Assembly (NCBI RefSeq): GCF_003605405.2
Contig: NZ_QYTW02000005.1
Coordinates: 52,935-116,934 of the forward strand
Reading direction: 5' to 3'
DNA length: 64,000 nt
Source: Siminovitchia terrae
GTDB lineage: Bacteria; Bacillota; Bacilli; Bacillales; Bacillaceae_C
Shown here: positions 17,995-27,485 of the stretch, one piece after another
Position numbering within the stretch: the first letter of the stretch is position 1
Layout: every line of letters starts with the position of its first letter
Translations under genes and position numbers: made by a program
The notes under the pieces: generated by a model
Told to the model about the DNA's origin: nothing
The model's input: the letters and a program-made list of their open reading frames with translations, nothing else
Databases searched by the model: none

Positions 17995-18383
17995 TTAGGG
18001 AAAACTCCTCATGTTAAAGTGATAAACAAAAAAAGATATGAGTGAAATTTTGGGAACATTCGACAAAATGGGGGCAGCATTTAGGCATGGAATTGATCTT
18101 TACACTGACATATTACAGTATGAGCAATGTTTTTGAAAGCAGGAAGGTACCCTCCAATATTTGCTTATTGATCACGCAGCTTCTTGCTGCATTCACGCTT
18201 CATGATGGTATTTATATTTACGGAAAACTCCTGTGAAAGTTTCAACAATATACTACTCTATTTTCAAAAATGATTTCATCGTAGTTTGCCATTGCTTTTA
18301 TGTATCAGGTTGAAAAAGGTTTCTTCTTTTTAAGCCTGCAACTATTTAAGGGTTCGTGTTTGCTTTTTAATGCCAATATTTAA
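17995..18383. other. Intergenic stretch, no gene found
   Basis: This stretch lies upstream of the minus-strand MFS gene. A 64-codon plus-strand ORF (18042-18236) has no ribosome site or recognisable sequence and I do not count it as a gene. The last bases form the left flank of repeat copy 4. Confidence 0.5.
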
Positions 18384-18573
18384 CTTCATTCAGCAGAAGT
18401 CTCCCACTTCTATAAGTGGTGAGATGAATGCCTATTGGTATTCCATTCAGTGGGGGTTCAAACCCCGGCTGAATAAAGTTAAAGCCTCCGGCGGATGCCA
18501 CAGATTTTTAGAGGAAATTAGTCGAGCGTAGCTCGATAAAATCTGGGCGCAAATACGCCAAGGCGCAAATGAT
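18384..18573 (+). mobile_element. 190-bp repeat element, copy 4
   Basis: Full length, after TTTAA. The right end reads GCGCAAATGAT instead of GCGCATTTGAT, and the third hairpin has arms around CGTA. Otherwise it matches the consensus. Confidence 0.85.
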
Positions 18574-18747
18574 TGTATTCGGATTTTTTGTAGAATGGAA
18601 GAGGTGTTAATCCCCAATGTGATAGTATAAATGAAGGTATTGTTTGCATTTTCTAAATATGCAATTGTTGAAGTGGTTATGTACTTTTCTTTAAGAGTCT
18701 GGAACAGAATCGATGGGTGATTAGACGAGAGAGGTGGAATCTTTACC

Positions 18748-19761
18748 ATGGAAGAACTACATAAATCAATAGACAAACTCCCCTGTAGTGAGGCAAAAGA
18801 TTTGTTAAGTAATGTCATGTGTCAATTGAACATCATGAAGGAATCTCAGGAAGATCGGGATGAGATAATCGAAGGGCTTATTTCTCTATACGATGAGACT
18901 CTTAGAAAAAATGATCAATACTTGGCGAGAGAATATAAAACTGTACATATTGTATGCGGAGAAGCGGCAGCGGGAACTTTACGTGTGGGGCTGGGGTTCG
19001 GAAATAAGGTGATCGGCTTTCCAGATTTCTTTGCTGAAGGACCGATCTGGCAGCTGCATCAGGATGCAGGCCGTAAACATCGTTATGAATGGCTAAAGGA
19101 TCACCTCAATATAGAAAATAATTATATGGAAGAAGAATATGAGCAGAGGATCTTCAAAACGCTCGAGGAATTGAAGGCGATTCCTATGCATATGCCGATT
19201 GTGTTATGGACGGCTGAAAATGCGCATGAACAAGCAGGAATGCTTTACATCATTTATTTGTTGAAGGATAAAGTAAATGATGTTTTTCTCATTAACTCGA
19301 CTGTGGGTTTTAAGGAGCTATATGAAGCAGAAGCAGAGAGGGAGGACGAATTTTTTTGGCATACAGGAGGAATTGAATCCGAAAAAATAAATTCAATCGC
19401 TAAAAATCGACGCTTACATCCGCTCTCTGCAGAAACAAGAAGAAAATACGAAGAAGAATGGATTGCACTGGCGGAAACGAAAGAGGTTTTACGCGTATGG
19501 AAAAAAGGAACAATAAAATCCGTGCATGATCATTATTTCGATCCAATCATTATTGAGCAAGCCCGAAAACTCCACGCTGAGCAGGAAAAACATGATTTCA
19601 TATTATCTGCTAGACTCATTGGGGAAGTTTTAGGGGACTTGGATCAGCCGATAGGGGATGCTTTTTTAGAAGACAGGCTAAGGACGCTTATATATAAAGG
19701 CGTTTTTGAGATAAAGGGAATTCCAAAAGGAATACGGCATTATAGTGTAAAATTGCCCTAA
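18748..19761 (+). CDS. DUF1835/DUF3658 domain protein
   Basis: A 337-residue soluble protein. An N-terminal helical stretch is followed by the DUF1835 start (VHIVCGEAAAGTLRVGLG, GFPDFFAEGPIW) and, in the last third, a DUF3658-like region. The function is unknown in the family. GAGAGGTGG precedes ATG 18748. It appears to be a single-gene unit. Confidence 0.75.
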   Translation: MEELHKSIDKLPCSEAKDLLSNVMCQLNIMKESQEDRDEIIEGLISLYDETLRKNDQYLAREYKTVHIVCGEAAAGTLRVGLGFGNKVIGFPDFFAEGPIWQLHQDAGRKHRYEWLKDHLNIENNYMEEEYEQRIFKTLEELKAIPMHMPIVLWTAENAHEQAGMLYIIYLLKDKVNDVFLINSTVGFKELYEAEAEREDEFFWHTGGIESEKINSIAKNRRLHPLSAETRRKYEEEWIALAETKEVLRVWKKGTIKSVHDHYFDPIIIEQARKLHAEQEKHDFILSARLIGEVLGDLDQPIGDAFLEDRLRTLIYKGVFEIKGIPKGIRHYSVKLP

Positions 19762-19831
19762 GGACATTTTAGGAAATGTTCCCAATTCTATCAAATTCAA
19801 GTATGATGTTTAAGATGGGAGGGGGTTCTGG

Positions 19832-20473
19832 ATGACCATTAGAATTATCATTGCGGATGATAACCCGTTTATTCGGGAGGGTTTGAAAATCATCTTGAAT
19901 ACATATGAAGAATTTGACGTAGTATCACTAGTGAATGATGGGGAAGAAGCGGTGGAATATTGCCGGTCGCATGATGTGGATATTGCGTTATTGGATGTGC
20001 GCATGCCTCACATGAATGGTGTGGAAGCGACCAGGAAAATTGTGGAATCCACGAAAACGAAACCAGTCATTTTGACTACTTTCGATGATGATGACTACAT
20101 ACTTGGAGCGATTAAAAATGGAGCAAAAGGATATTTGTTAAAAAACAATGATCCGGAACGAATCCGGGATGCCCTCAAAAGCGTCTACCATGGAACAAGC
20201 ATTATCCAGGATGAAATGCTGGATAAAATCAAGGATTCTTTATCAGGCGGGCCTCAAGTATCCGAGGCGAAATTTGATACAACAATGTTCACGCAACGGG
20301 AGCTGGAGATTATGTCCTTTATTGCCAAAGGGTATTCCAATAAAGAGATATCAGAACAATTGTATATATCTGGAGGAACTGTTGCGAACTATATCACCTC
20401 TATTTTAGATAAAACGGGCTTAAAGCATCGTACTCAAATAGCTGTTTATTATTTGACAGGGAAAGTTTACTGA
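19832..20473 (+). CDS. NarL/LuxR-family response regulator
   Basis: A 213-residue regulator. The receiver domain has the acidic pair Asp9-Asp10 and the phospho-acceptor Asp55 (LLDVRMPHMNG). The C-terminal LuxR-type helix-turn-helix is at about 152-205 (FTQRELEIMSFIAKGYSNKE). The start ATG 19832 follows GGGAGGGGG. The kinase gene begins two bases after its stop. Likely target: the ABC exporter operon downstream. Confidence 0.9.
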   Translation: MTIRIIIADDNPFIREGLKIILNTYEEFDVVSLVNDGEEAVEYCRSHDVDIALLDVRMPHMNGVEATRKIVESTKTKPVILTTFDDDDYILGAIKNGAKGYLLKNNDPERIRDALKSVYHGTSIIQDEMLDKIKDSLSGGPQVSEAKFDTTMFTQRELEIMSFIAKGYSNKEISEQLYISGGTVANYITSILDKTGLKHRTQIAVYYLTGKVY

Positions 20474-20475
20474 CA

Positions 20476-21585
20476 ATGGAACGCTGGACAATCATCAATA
20501 AACTAATTCTCATTTTCTATATTGCGTTGGTTCTTGTTTCTGAGGACGTTCAAGGCATTCCGTGGGCTGTATTTTTACTATTGATTTATTTATGTATCAA
20601 TATTTGTTCACATCTTTTTACTCAACGCGTTCTCATGACTCTGTTTTTGCTTGCCTCCATGACAACATCTATTATTGGTGGTATATATGTTTATCCATTG
20701 TTCTTTTTTCTTTTACCGCTATCGATTGTAGAACTCTTAGGTATGTGGAAGACACCCAAAATATTATCTTTCATCTTAGCCGTTATCCCTGTTTTTTATA
20801 TTCAATCAGAAATACAGGCTCAATATGTATTGGTGATGATTTATACGTTTTTGACATATACCATGAGCATGATTTTTCATGAACGGCATATGGAGAAAGA
20901 AAGTCAGGTAGATGTCCTGCATATGAAGCAACAGAAGCTTCTAAAACAAATCAATGAAAATGATGCGTATTTAAAACAATCTGCTTATATGCTTAAGTTA
21001 GAGGAGCGAAACAGAATCTCACAGGAAATCCATGATACGATTGGGCATTCCATTACTGGAGCTCTGATTCAAATGGAGGCGGCGAAAAGGCTGATGGTGG
21101 AAGATCGCAAAAAGGCGACGGAGCTACTTCAAAATGCAATTGGTATCACCCAAGACGGTATTGACAGTATTCGGTTAACATTGAAAAATATGAAACCCCC
21201 AATCGAGCAGGTAGGAATTAACCGATTGAAGCTGTATATTGATGAATTTGCAGCTAAGCATAATAAACGGACTGTCCTAACCTATAACGGGAATATGGAT
21301 TGGATTACCCCGATTCAATGGAAGATTATTCAGGAAAATGTAACAGAAGCTTTAACAAATTCACTGAAATATGCATGGGGGAGTACGCAGATTTCAATTG
21401 ATGTTCAAGTCTTGAACAAGCTAATTAAGGTTGAAGTAAAGGATAATGGCAAAGGCGCGGAAAAAATCGAAAAGGGATTGGGCATTATTGGAATGGAGGA
21501 GAGGACTGCTGCAATTGACGGAAAAATCATTATTGATGGAAGCAATGGATTCACTGTGACGACCCTTCTACCGGTTCATCAGTGA
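20476..21585 (+). CDS. Sensor histidine kinase (HisKA_3)
   Basis: A 369-residue kinase. About five membrane helices lie in the first 135 residues with almost no extracellular loop, as in intramembrane-sensing kinases. The phospho-acceptor region is ERNRISQEIHDTIGHS; the ATPase domain has EALTNSLKYAWGS and DNGKGAEKIEKGLGIIGMEE. It pairs with the regulator just upstream. The nearby exporter suggests it senses an envelope-active compound or the state of the transporter. Confidence 0.9.
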   Translation: MERWTIINKLILIFYIALVLVSEDVQGIPWAVFLLLIYLCINICSHLFTQRVLMTLFLLASMTTSIIGGIYVYPLFFFLLPLSIVELLGMWKTPKILSFILAVIPVFYIQSEIQAQYVLVMIYTFLTYTMSMIFHERHMEKESQVDVLHMKQQKLLKQINENDAYLKQSAYMLKLEERNRISQEIHDTIGHSITGALIQMEAAKRLMVEDRKKATELLQNAIGITQDGIDSIRLTLKNMKPPIEQVGINRLKLYIDEFAAKHNKRTVLTYNGNMDWITPIQWKIIQENVTEALTNSLKYAWGSTQISIDVQVLNKLIKVEVKDNGKGAEKIEKGLGIIGMEERTAAIDGKIIIDGSNGFTVTTLLPVHQ

Positions 21586-21601
21586 GATTTTCATTCGAAA
21601 T

Positions 21602-21617
21602 CATGAAAAACTTCATG
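21602..21617. promoter_or_regulatory. Perfect dyad before the ABC operon
   Basis: CATGAA-AAAC-TTCATG lies in the gap between the kinase gene and the ABC genes. It is a candidate binding site for the response regulator, but it lies upstream of the terminator at 21631 and no clear promoter boxes were found. Confidence 0.3.
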
Positions 21618-21630
21618 TCAAGTTATGAAG

Positions 21631-21662
21631 GAATGCACTTATTCTGTGCGTTCTTTTTTTTT
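21631..21662 (+). terminator. Terminator between kinase and ABC genes
   Basis: GAATGCAC / GTGCGTTC stem (one G-U pair) followed by a run of eight or more T. It suggests the ABC genes can be transcribed separately from the two-component genes. Confidence 0.75.
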
Positions 21663-21720
21663 ATACTAATTACAAGGCTAGAAGTTGGTTCACAACAAAG
21701 CTGATTGGAGAGATGAGAAT

Positions 21721-22659
21721 ATGAATATTTTGGAAATTCATGATTTAACAAAGAAATTTGGTGATTTTATTGCTGTTGATGACATGTCTTTATCTATATC
21801 AGAGGGGGAAATTTTTGGGTTTTTAGGGTCTAATGGAGCCGGTAAGAGTACGGCCATCAATATGATCACAGGTCTATTGCGTAAAAATAAAGGTTCAATC
21901 AAGATTCTAGGGAAAGAGACGAGCAAGCATAGCGAGTTTATCAAAAAGCATATCGGACTGGTACCTCAGGAGTTAGCGATTTATGAAGATTTAAGCGCCT
22001 ATGAAAATGTGAAATTTTTTGCGGGTTTATATGGTTTGCGCGGACAGGAGCTTGAGGAGCGGACGGTGGAAGCACTGGAATTCGTAGGTTTAGCTGAAAA
22101 AAAGAAAAGTTATCCCAAAACCTTTTCTGGCGGAATGAAGCGACGGCTCAATATCGCTTGTGCGATTGCCCATCAACCTAAATTGATCATTATGGATGAA
22201 CCGACAGTCGGAATTGATCCACAATCCAGAAACTATATATTGGCATCGGTCCGAAAGCTGAATGAAATGGGTTGTACAATCATTTATACGAGCCATTACA
22301 TGGAAGAAGTGGAAGAAATCTGCACGCGGATTGCCATTATTGACCATGGAAAAATCATTGCTGAAGGAACGAAAGAACAGCTTAAATCTTTAATAACAGA
22401 TTTCAAGGTTATCTTTATCGAGGTAAAATCTTCGGATAAGATTGATGTGGAAGCAATTCATGGTATTCAAGGGGTGGCAAACGTAAAAGTAGTTGAAAAC
22501 ACGGTGCAAATCCATACGGAACTAGGTGTCAACAATTTGAATCAGATCATCGCTTATTTTATTAATCATCGCATTGAAATCCGATCCTTGGATGAAAAAG
22601 AACCTAATCTGGAAACGGTATTTTTAACATTGACGGGTAGGAATTTGCGGGATTCGTAA
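21721..22659 (+). CDS. ABC exporter ATP-binding protein
   Basis: A 312-residue ATPase of the drug/antibiotic exporter class. Walker A is GSNGAGKSTAIN, the signature FSGGMKRRLN, Walker B LIIMDEPTVGID, and the H-loop TSHYMEE. The start ATG 21721 follows GGAGAGATGAGAAT. It forms an operon with two ABC-2 permeases, and the two-component genes upstream probably regulate it. Confidence 0.9.
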   Translation: MNILEIHDLTKKFGDFIAVDDMSLSISEGEIFGFLGSNGAGKSTAINMITGLLRKNKGSIKILGKETSKHSEFIKKHIGLVPQELAIYEDLSAYENVKFFAGLYGLRGQELEERTVEALEFVGLAEKKKSYPKTFSGGMKRRLNIACAIAHQPKLIIMDEPTVGIDPQSRNYILASVRKLNEMGCTIIYTSHYMEEVEEICTRIAIIDHGKIIAEGTKEQLKSLITDFKVIFIEVKSSDKIDVEAIHGIQGVANVKVVENTVQIHTELGVNNLNQIIAYFINHRIEIRSLDEKEPNLETVFLTLTGRNLRDS

Positions 22660-22677
22660 ATAAGGAGGAAAAATGTG

Positions 22678-23787
22678 ATGAATATGCTGCAAATAGCCTT
22701 AAAGGAAATTAAGCATGACTTTAGGGATATTCGGACACTTGTGTTTATGTTTGCTTTCCCCATTGTACTCATTCTTGTGCTCGGATCAGCGCTCTCTGGT
22801 GCATTTAAAGGTGAGATTTCCATTGACGATTTGTACGTTTTATATGAGGATACGAACAACAGCGAGTCCCAATCATTTGAGACCTTTGCAAAGGAGGCGG
22901 CTAAATCAGGGATTCATTTTAAGATGCTGCCAGAGGGTTTAAATGGTAAAGATGAGGTAGAGCAAGGGAATGCGGATGGGTTTGTAATAAGTGATCAAGC
23001 AGGAATCCATCTGTATGTGAATGAACGAAACAGTTTAAATGGAAGTATTTTACAAGGCTTTCTTGCTTCCTATGTTGACACATTCAATTTGATCACAGAG
23101 GTGACAAAGAAGGATTCTGGAAAATTTGAGACGGAATTTACGCTCCAGGCCAAACAAGATTATATTCAGGAACATGCCATTCTTCCGAAAAAGCAACCTG
23201 GATCGATGGATTATTATGCTATTGTGGTGACAACGATGGTAGCATTGTATGCAGCGATGGCCTCAGCCCATTTAATTGGACATGAACGATCGCGCAATAC
23301 AGCTGCAAGGTTAATGGTGGCTCCGATTAATAAACGTGACATTTTTATTGGGAAAGTGTTAGGAAGTATCGTTATGAATGGTGTTTGTGTTGCTTTAGTG
23401 GTTGTATTCAGCATGATAGTATACCGTGCAAATTGGGGAGAGCACTTGGGTTTGGTATTTTTAGTATTGCTGACTGAAGTGATTCTTGCTGTTAGCTTCG
23501 GGCTTGGGATGGGCTTTCTGATGAAATCGCCGATACCGGTAATCATGATCGTCGTACAGCTGGCATCGTTCTTCGGTGGAGCCTATTTTAAAATTGAGAA
23601 CCCGGAAGGAGTATTTAAGTTCATTACTTATCTTTCTCCGTTGACTTTGGAAAATAAAGCAATAATCAATATGGTTTATGCCAACGATTTATCGTTCATT
23701 TTACCAGCAATCGGAATGAATCTTAGTCTTGCCTTTTTATTTTTACTGATTTCGAGTATTTCACTAAGGCGACAGGAGGGATTGTAA
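22678..23787 (+). CDS. ABC-2 type permease
   Basis: A 369-residue membrane protein. One helix near residue 25 is followed by a roughly 150-residue external domain, then five or six helices, the usual ABC-2 exporter topology. ATG 22678 is nine bases after AGGAGG; GTG 22675 is possible. It is likely half of a heterodimer with the next gene. Confidence 0.85.
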   Translation: MNMLQIALKEIKHDFRDIRTLVFMFAFPIVLILVLGSALSGAFKGEISIDDLYVLYEDTNNSESQSFETFAKEAAKSGIHFKMLPEGLNGKDEVEQGNADGFVISDQAGIHLYVNERNSLNGSILQGFLASYVDTFNLITEVTKKDSGKFETEFTLQAKQDYIQEHAILPKKQPGSMDYYAIVVTTMVALYAAMASAHLIGHERSRNTAARLMVAPINKRDIFIGKVLGSIVMNGVCVALVVVFSMIVYRANWGEHLGLVFLVLLTEVILAVSFGLGMGFLMKSPIPVIMIVVQLASFFGGAYFKIENPEGVFKFITYLSPLTLENKAIINMVYANDLSFILPAIGMNLSLAFLFLLISSISLRRQEGL

Positions 23788-23788
23788 A

Positions 23789-24931
23789 ATGCAAGATACT
23801 TTCTGGCTGGTTAGTAAAACATTGCGCACTACATTTCGGAGCAAGAAAAACATTTTATTATATTTAATCACTCCATTGGCAGGGATATTCATTGCTTTAC
23901 TTGCTTATGGGGGGCAGGATAAAGTTACAACTATTGGTGTGGTAAACCATGATGAGGGAACAATCTCAACCGAGACCATTGCCTTTTTAAAAAGGCTGGA
24001 CCATCTCAAGGTGGAGGAAATAAAGGATACTTCCATTACGAATAAACTAACGTCGGGTTCGATGGATAGTGTTGTAACATTTGAGCAGGGCTATTCAGAA
24101 AGTGTTCTAACCGGAAAACCGGATCATATTGACATCACATCCATCAAGGGAGAAAGCGTGACGGGCTTTATCAAAACCTATTTGTATCAATATATCGATA
24201 ATCTAACTCTAATTGCCATGAATGCAGATGGAGATTTGGACCAATTTGCCAGGATGTATAACGATTATCGACAAGCGGATTTCCAACTAAAAACGACAGC
24301 TCTCAAAGATTCTTCTACCAGCAAAAATATGACGTATATGTCCATTGGTTTTTTAATCATGATCATGATGCAATCATCGAATAATTTGTCTGAGATCATT
24401 TTGGCAGAAAAGGAAAATCGCACATATTTTCGTCTATTGTCGACTCCGGTTACAGCGCGAAAATATATCTTCTCTAACGTAATAGTGAATATGATTGTCA
24501 TGATCATTCAGGCAGTTGTTACCCTTAGTGCCCTTTCACTGGTCTTTCATATTGATTTAAATATTCCGCTTTGGAAGGCTTTAGTGGTTATGGTCATTTT
24601 TTCCTTGATTGCTGTTGGTCTCTCACTTGTTATTGTTGCTTTCTCCAATAGCAGAAAAGCAGCAAGTGGTTTATCCAGTCTGATTATTATACCGACTGTC
24701 ATGCTTTCAGGGTGTTTTTGGCCGATTGAGGTCATGCCAAAGTCGATTCAAAAAATATCTGAGTTTCTGCCCCAGCGCTGGACGTTGGATACCTTGACTA
24801 AACTGCAGGAAGGTAGGGATTTTGGCAGCCTGTATTTAAACATTCTGATCTTGTTTGCTTTTGCTGCAGCCTTCTTTCTCGTTGCAATTTATAAGTTTAG
24901 CCGTAACAACAGTACCAAGAGCTTTATTTAA
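23789..24931 (+). CDS. ABC-2 type permease
   Basis: A 380-residue membrane protein with the same layout as its neighbour: helix 1, external domain, then a membrane bundle with MQSSNNLSEIILAEKENRT and MLSGCFWPIEVMPKSIQ. The gene starts one base after the previous stop, preceded by AGGAGGG. The two permeases and the ATPase should form one exporter. Confidence 0.85.
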   Translation: MQDTFWLVSKTLRTTFRSKKNILLYLITPLAGIFIALLAYGGQDKVTTIGVVNHDEGTISTETIAFLKRLDHLKVEEIKDTSITNKLTSGSMDSVVTFEQGYSESVLTGKPDHIDITSIKGESVTGFIKTYLYQYIDNLTLIAMNADGDLDQFARMYNDYRQADFQLKTTALKDSSTSKNMTYMSIGFLIMIMMQSSNNLSEIILAEKENRTYFRLLSTPVTARKYIFSNVIVNMIVMIIQAVVTLSALSLVFHIDLNIPLWKALVVMVIFSLIAVGLSLVIVAFSNSRKAASGLSSLIIIPTVMLSGCFWPIEVMPKSIQKISEFLPQRWTLDTLTKLQEGRDFGSLYLNILILFAFAAAFFLVAIYKFSRNNSTKSFI

Positions 24932-25009
24932 ACGAGAAATATGAGAGGATAATTTTGGGTTTTCAATTAACAGCATGTATGAAAATGCGAACTTTAAGAA
25001 CCGGAGCAT

Positions 25010-25036
25010 TTGACAATTTTTATCATACGATATAAA
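25010..25036 (+). promoter_or_regulatory. Possible promoter of the ABC-F leader
   Basis: TTGACA at 25010-25015 and TATAAA at 25031-25036, but with a short 15-bp spacer. It is placed correctly for the leader peptide at 25121. Confidence 0.4.
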
Positions 25037-25120
25037 GTAAATGTAAATCAATGAACGGAAGGGTGAACCAACTAGATGAAGTACTAATCCTATTTTCGAA
25101 AACCATTTATTGAAGGTCTT

Positions 25121-25177
25121 ATGAACAGAAGATTTTTGTCTTCTTTCTGCTGCCTTCAATCAGAGTTTTCAGAATAG
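25121..25177 (+). CDS. Leader peptide upstream of the ABC-F gene
   Basis: An 18-codon ORF, MNRRFLSSFCCLQSEFSE, with TGAAGG just before its ATG. Its TAG stop lies within the first arm of the antiterminator (25168-25179). A ribosome finishing the peptide would cover that arm and favour termination, while one stalled earlier would leave it free. The start is by eye, so the peptide is a prediction. Confidence 0.5.
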   Translation: MNRRFLSSFCCLQSEFSE

Positions 25178-25276
25178 GATAGGACTTATATAGTTGTGCC
25201 CAAAAGGAGTCGTCTCTTTTTGGCGTCTCACTATACTTGTACCTCCTATTCTGAATGCAGATAGGGGGCTTTTTTA
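25168..25276 (+). promoter_or_regulatory. Transcription attenuator of the ABC-F gene
   Basis: TTCAGAATAGGA (25168-25179) and TCCTATTCTGAA (25244-25255) are perfect 12-bp complements and form the antiterminator. The second arm overlaps CCTCCTAT (25242-25249), which can instead pair with ATAGGGGG (25261-25268) to make a terminator ending in CTTTTTT. The two folds exclude each other. A further hairpin lies between the arms (25198-25224). Confidence 0.7.
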
Positions 25277-25307
25277 TGCCGCAGATTCAGAGAATGGGGA
25301 TGGTTGG

Positions 25308-26882
25308 ATGGTTTTATTAGAAGTAACTAACATAAAGCACTATATTAAGGAGCGTTTGTTGTTTGATATTGAACAATTACAGATTAATAAACATGATCGG
25401 ATTGGTTTGGTTGGCCGTAATGGGAGCGGAAAGACCACATTGCTGAATATTCTGTCCGGAAGGCTGGAACCGGATCAAGGCTCAGTAATACATCATGTAA
25501 CGAGAGAGCTTTTACCTCAGCTAAAAAGGACAGACACAACTAAAAGTGGTGGAGAAGTGACGCAAGAGTACATTAATCAGGCACTCATCAGCGATCCCGA
25601 AATATTATTTGCAGACGAACCGACAACGAATTTGGATTCTGAGCATATTGAATGGGTTGAAAAGAAGCTGGCTGGGTGGAAAGGAGCTTTTGTGCTTGTA
25701 TCCCATGACCGTGCATTTTTAGATGCCCTTTGTACAACGATTTGGGAAATCAATGATGGAAAAATAAAGGTGTACAAGGGCAATTACAGCGATTATGCAG
25801 AACAAAAAGACTTAGAAATTCGTCAAAAGCGTCTGGCTTATGAAACATATGAAGCAAAGAAAAAACAGTTAGAAGAAGCATTGAGAGTAAAAGAACGTAA
25901 AGCCGAAAGAGCAACAAAAACACCGAAAAAGGTGAGCAAATCAGAGGCGAAAATTACGGGAGCGAAACCATACTTTGCGAAAAAGCAAAAGAAGCTGCAA
26001 AAGACGGCAAAAACAATTGAAACGAGGATGGAAAAACTTGAAAAGGTGGAGAAAGTTACAGAAACTCCACCGCTGAAAATGAATCTACCCAATGCGGATA
26101 CATTCAAAGACCGGATTATTCTTCGTGCAGAGAATATTACCGGTGTCGCTGGTGACCGCCTGCTTTGGAACAAAGCGAGCTTTCAGGTTCGCGGTGGAGA
26201 AAAACTTGCCATCATCGGGCCAAATGGAAGCGGAAAAACGACTCTTGTAAAAAAGATCATCAATCAAGGCGAAGGCATTACGATTTCACCGGCCATGAAA
26301 ATAGGTTATTTCAGTCAAAATTTAAATATATTGGATATCCAAAAATCAGTATTGGAAAATGTTAGCTCCACGTCCAAGCACGACGAAGCGCTGATTCGAA
26401 CAGTATTGGCAAGGCTACATTTTTTTCGGGATGATGTTCTTAAAGCAGTGAGCGTTCTTAGCGGGGGTGAGCGGGTAAAAGCGGCGCTTGCTAAAATATT
26501 TTTAAGTGATATTAATACATTGGTTTTAGATGAGCCGACGAATTACCTTGATATTGAAGCGGTTCATGCATTGGAGTTACTTTTAAAAGAATATGAAGGA
26601 ACTGTCATTTTCGTTTCGCATGACCGCCGGTTCATTGAAAATGTTGCCACACGGATTCTGGCTATTCGAAAAGGTAGAATTGACTTGTTTGAAGGAACGT
26701 ATAGGGAATTTGAAAATCATAAAGACAAAAAGTCCCGGGATAGCAGGGAAGATCAACGCCTTGTACTTGAAACAAAAATATCAGAGATATTGAGCCGCTT
26801 AAGCATAGAGCCAAGTGATGAGCTTGATAGGGAGTTTCAAAGACTTTTGAAAGAAAAAAGGAGCTTGGACGCCCTCGACTAG
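25308..26882 (+). CDS. ABC-F ribosome-protection protein (ExpZ/Vga-like)
   Basis: A 524-residue soluble protein with two ATP-binding domains and no membrane segment. Domain 1 has GRNGSGKTT and SGGEVTQEYINQAL, and FADEPTTNLD as Walker B. A long charged linker follows (about residues 180-265), then domain 2 with GPNGSGKTT, LSGGERVKAALAK and VLDEPTNYLD. This layout matches ABC-F proteins that displace antibiotics from the ribosome. The start is ATG 25308; the upstream frame from 25194 runs through the attenuator and is not used. Confidence 0.85.
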   Translation: MVLLEVTNIKHYIKERLLFDIEQLQINKHDRIGLVGRNGSGKTTLLNILSGRLEPDQGSVIHHVTRELLPQLKRTDTTKSGGEVTQEYINQALISDPEILFADEPTTNLDSEHIEWVEKKLAGWKGAFVLVSHDRAFLDALCTTIWEINDGKIKVYKGNYSDYAEQKDLEIRQKRLAYETYEAKKKQLEEALRVKERKAERATKTPKKVSKSEAKITGAKPYFAKKQKKLQKTAKTIETRMEKLEKVEKVTETPPLKMNLPNADTFKDRIILRAENITGVAGDRLLWNKASFQVRGGEKLAIIGPNGSGKTTLVKKIINQGEGITISPAMKIGYFSQNLNILDIQKSVLENVSSTSKHDEALIRTVLARLHFFRDDVLKAVSVLSGGERVKAALAKIFLSDINTLVLDEPTNYLDIEAVHALELLLKEYEGTVIFVSHDRRFIENVATRILAIRKGRIDLFEGTYREFENHKDKKSRDSREDQRLVLETKISEILSRLSIEPSDELDREFQRLLKEKRSLDALD

Positions 26883-27035
26883 TCTATAAACTAGACAGAG
26901 GGTGCCCAAAAAGGGAAGTGGACGTTCTTTCTTGCCTCTATTAAAAATAGCTACGATTAGTGAAGAGAGATGCACATCGCAAGTGGTATCCAGTCAAACC
27001 GGGTACGGAATGGCAGTATGCTCTATTATAGTAAG

Positions 27036-27150
27036 TACTGTCCGTTTCAGCGGAATACTGTCCATAGAAAAGAAATACTGTCCGTGCCAGCAGAATACTA
27101 TCCGAGAAAAAGAAATATTGTCCGTATCAGCGAAAATACTGTCCGTTAAG
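27036..27150. repeat. 20-bp imperfect tandem repeat array
   Basis: Five and a half units beginning TACTGTCC or a close variant, each 20 bp (one 21). Units alternate between a CAGCG-type (TACTGTCCGTTTCAGCGGAA) and an A-rich type (TACTGTCCATAGAAAAGAAA), so the higher-order period is 40 bp. No coding evidence. Confidence 0.85.
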
Positions 27151-27202
27151 TCCAAACTAAGTTCAAACTGACGCAACTAAGAAAGATAGCTGCTCAAAAT
27201 GC

Positions 27203-27234
27203 AAAATCAGCCGGCGAAACCGTCCGGCTGATTT
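27203..27234. terminator. Terminator-like hairpin
   Basis: AAATCAGCCGG / CCGGCTGATTT with a short loop. Flanking A/T is modest on both sides. Confidence 0.5.
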
Positions 27235-27278
27235 ACTTTAGGCGCTTTTTAGATAACCCTTTCTTACAATCATTTTAA

Positions 27279-27467
27279 CTTCATTCAGCAGAAGTCTCCA
27301 CAACTGTAAGTGGTGAGATGAATGCATATTGGTATTCCATTCAGTGGGGGTTCAAACCCCGGCTGAATAAAGTTAAAGCCTCCGGCGGATGCCACAGATT
27401 TTTAGAGGGAATTTATCGAGCGAAGCTCAATAAAATCTGGGCGCAAATACGCCAAGGCGCATTTGAT
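27279..27467 (+). mobile_element. 190-bp repeat element, copy 5
   Basis: 189 bp, after TTTAA. The left hairpin is altered (GTCTCCACAACTG) and the third hairpin has GCTCAATAAA, each weakening a stem. It lies just past the 3' end of the minus-strand tricarboxylate transporter operon. Confidence 0.85.
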
Positions 27468-27485
27468 GGCAGCAGTCTGAGATCA

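Larger units (their letters stand above)
26883..27274. other. Intergenic stretch with tandem repeats and hairpins
   Basis: No gene is supported. It holds the 20-bp tandem repeats at 27036-27150, a hairpin just after the ABC-F stop (CCTC..GAGG around 26874-26902) and the hairpin at 27203-27234. Confidence 0.5.

Noticed and set aside
18042..18236. A 64-codon ORF in the gap before copy 4
   Set aside because: No ribosome site, no recognisable sequence, AT-rich.
18447..18818. A 123-codon minus-strand ORF
   Set aside because: It covers repeat copy 4 and the start of the DUF1835 gene; no family.
27036..27150. The tandem repeats as a CRISPR array
   Set aside because: Units are contiguous with no spacers and are too short; no cas genes.
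26902..27171. An 89-codon ORF over the tandem repeat array
   Set aside because: Its sequence is made by the repeat units; no ribosome site.
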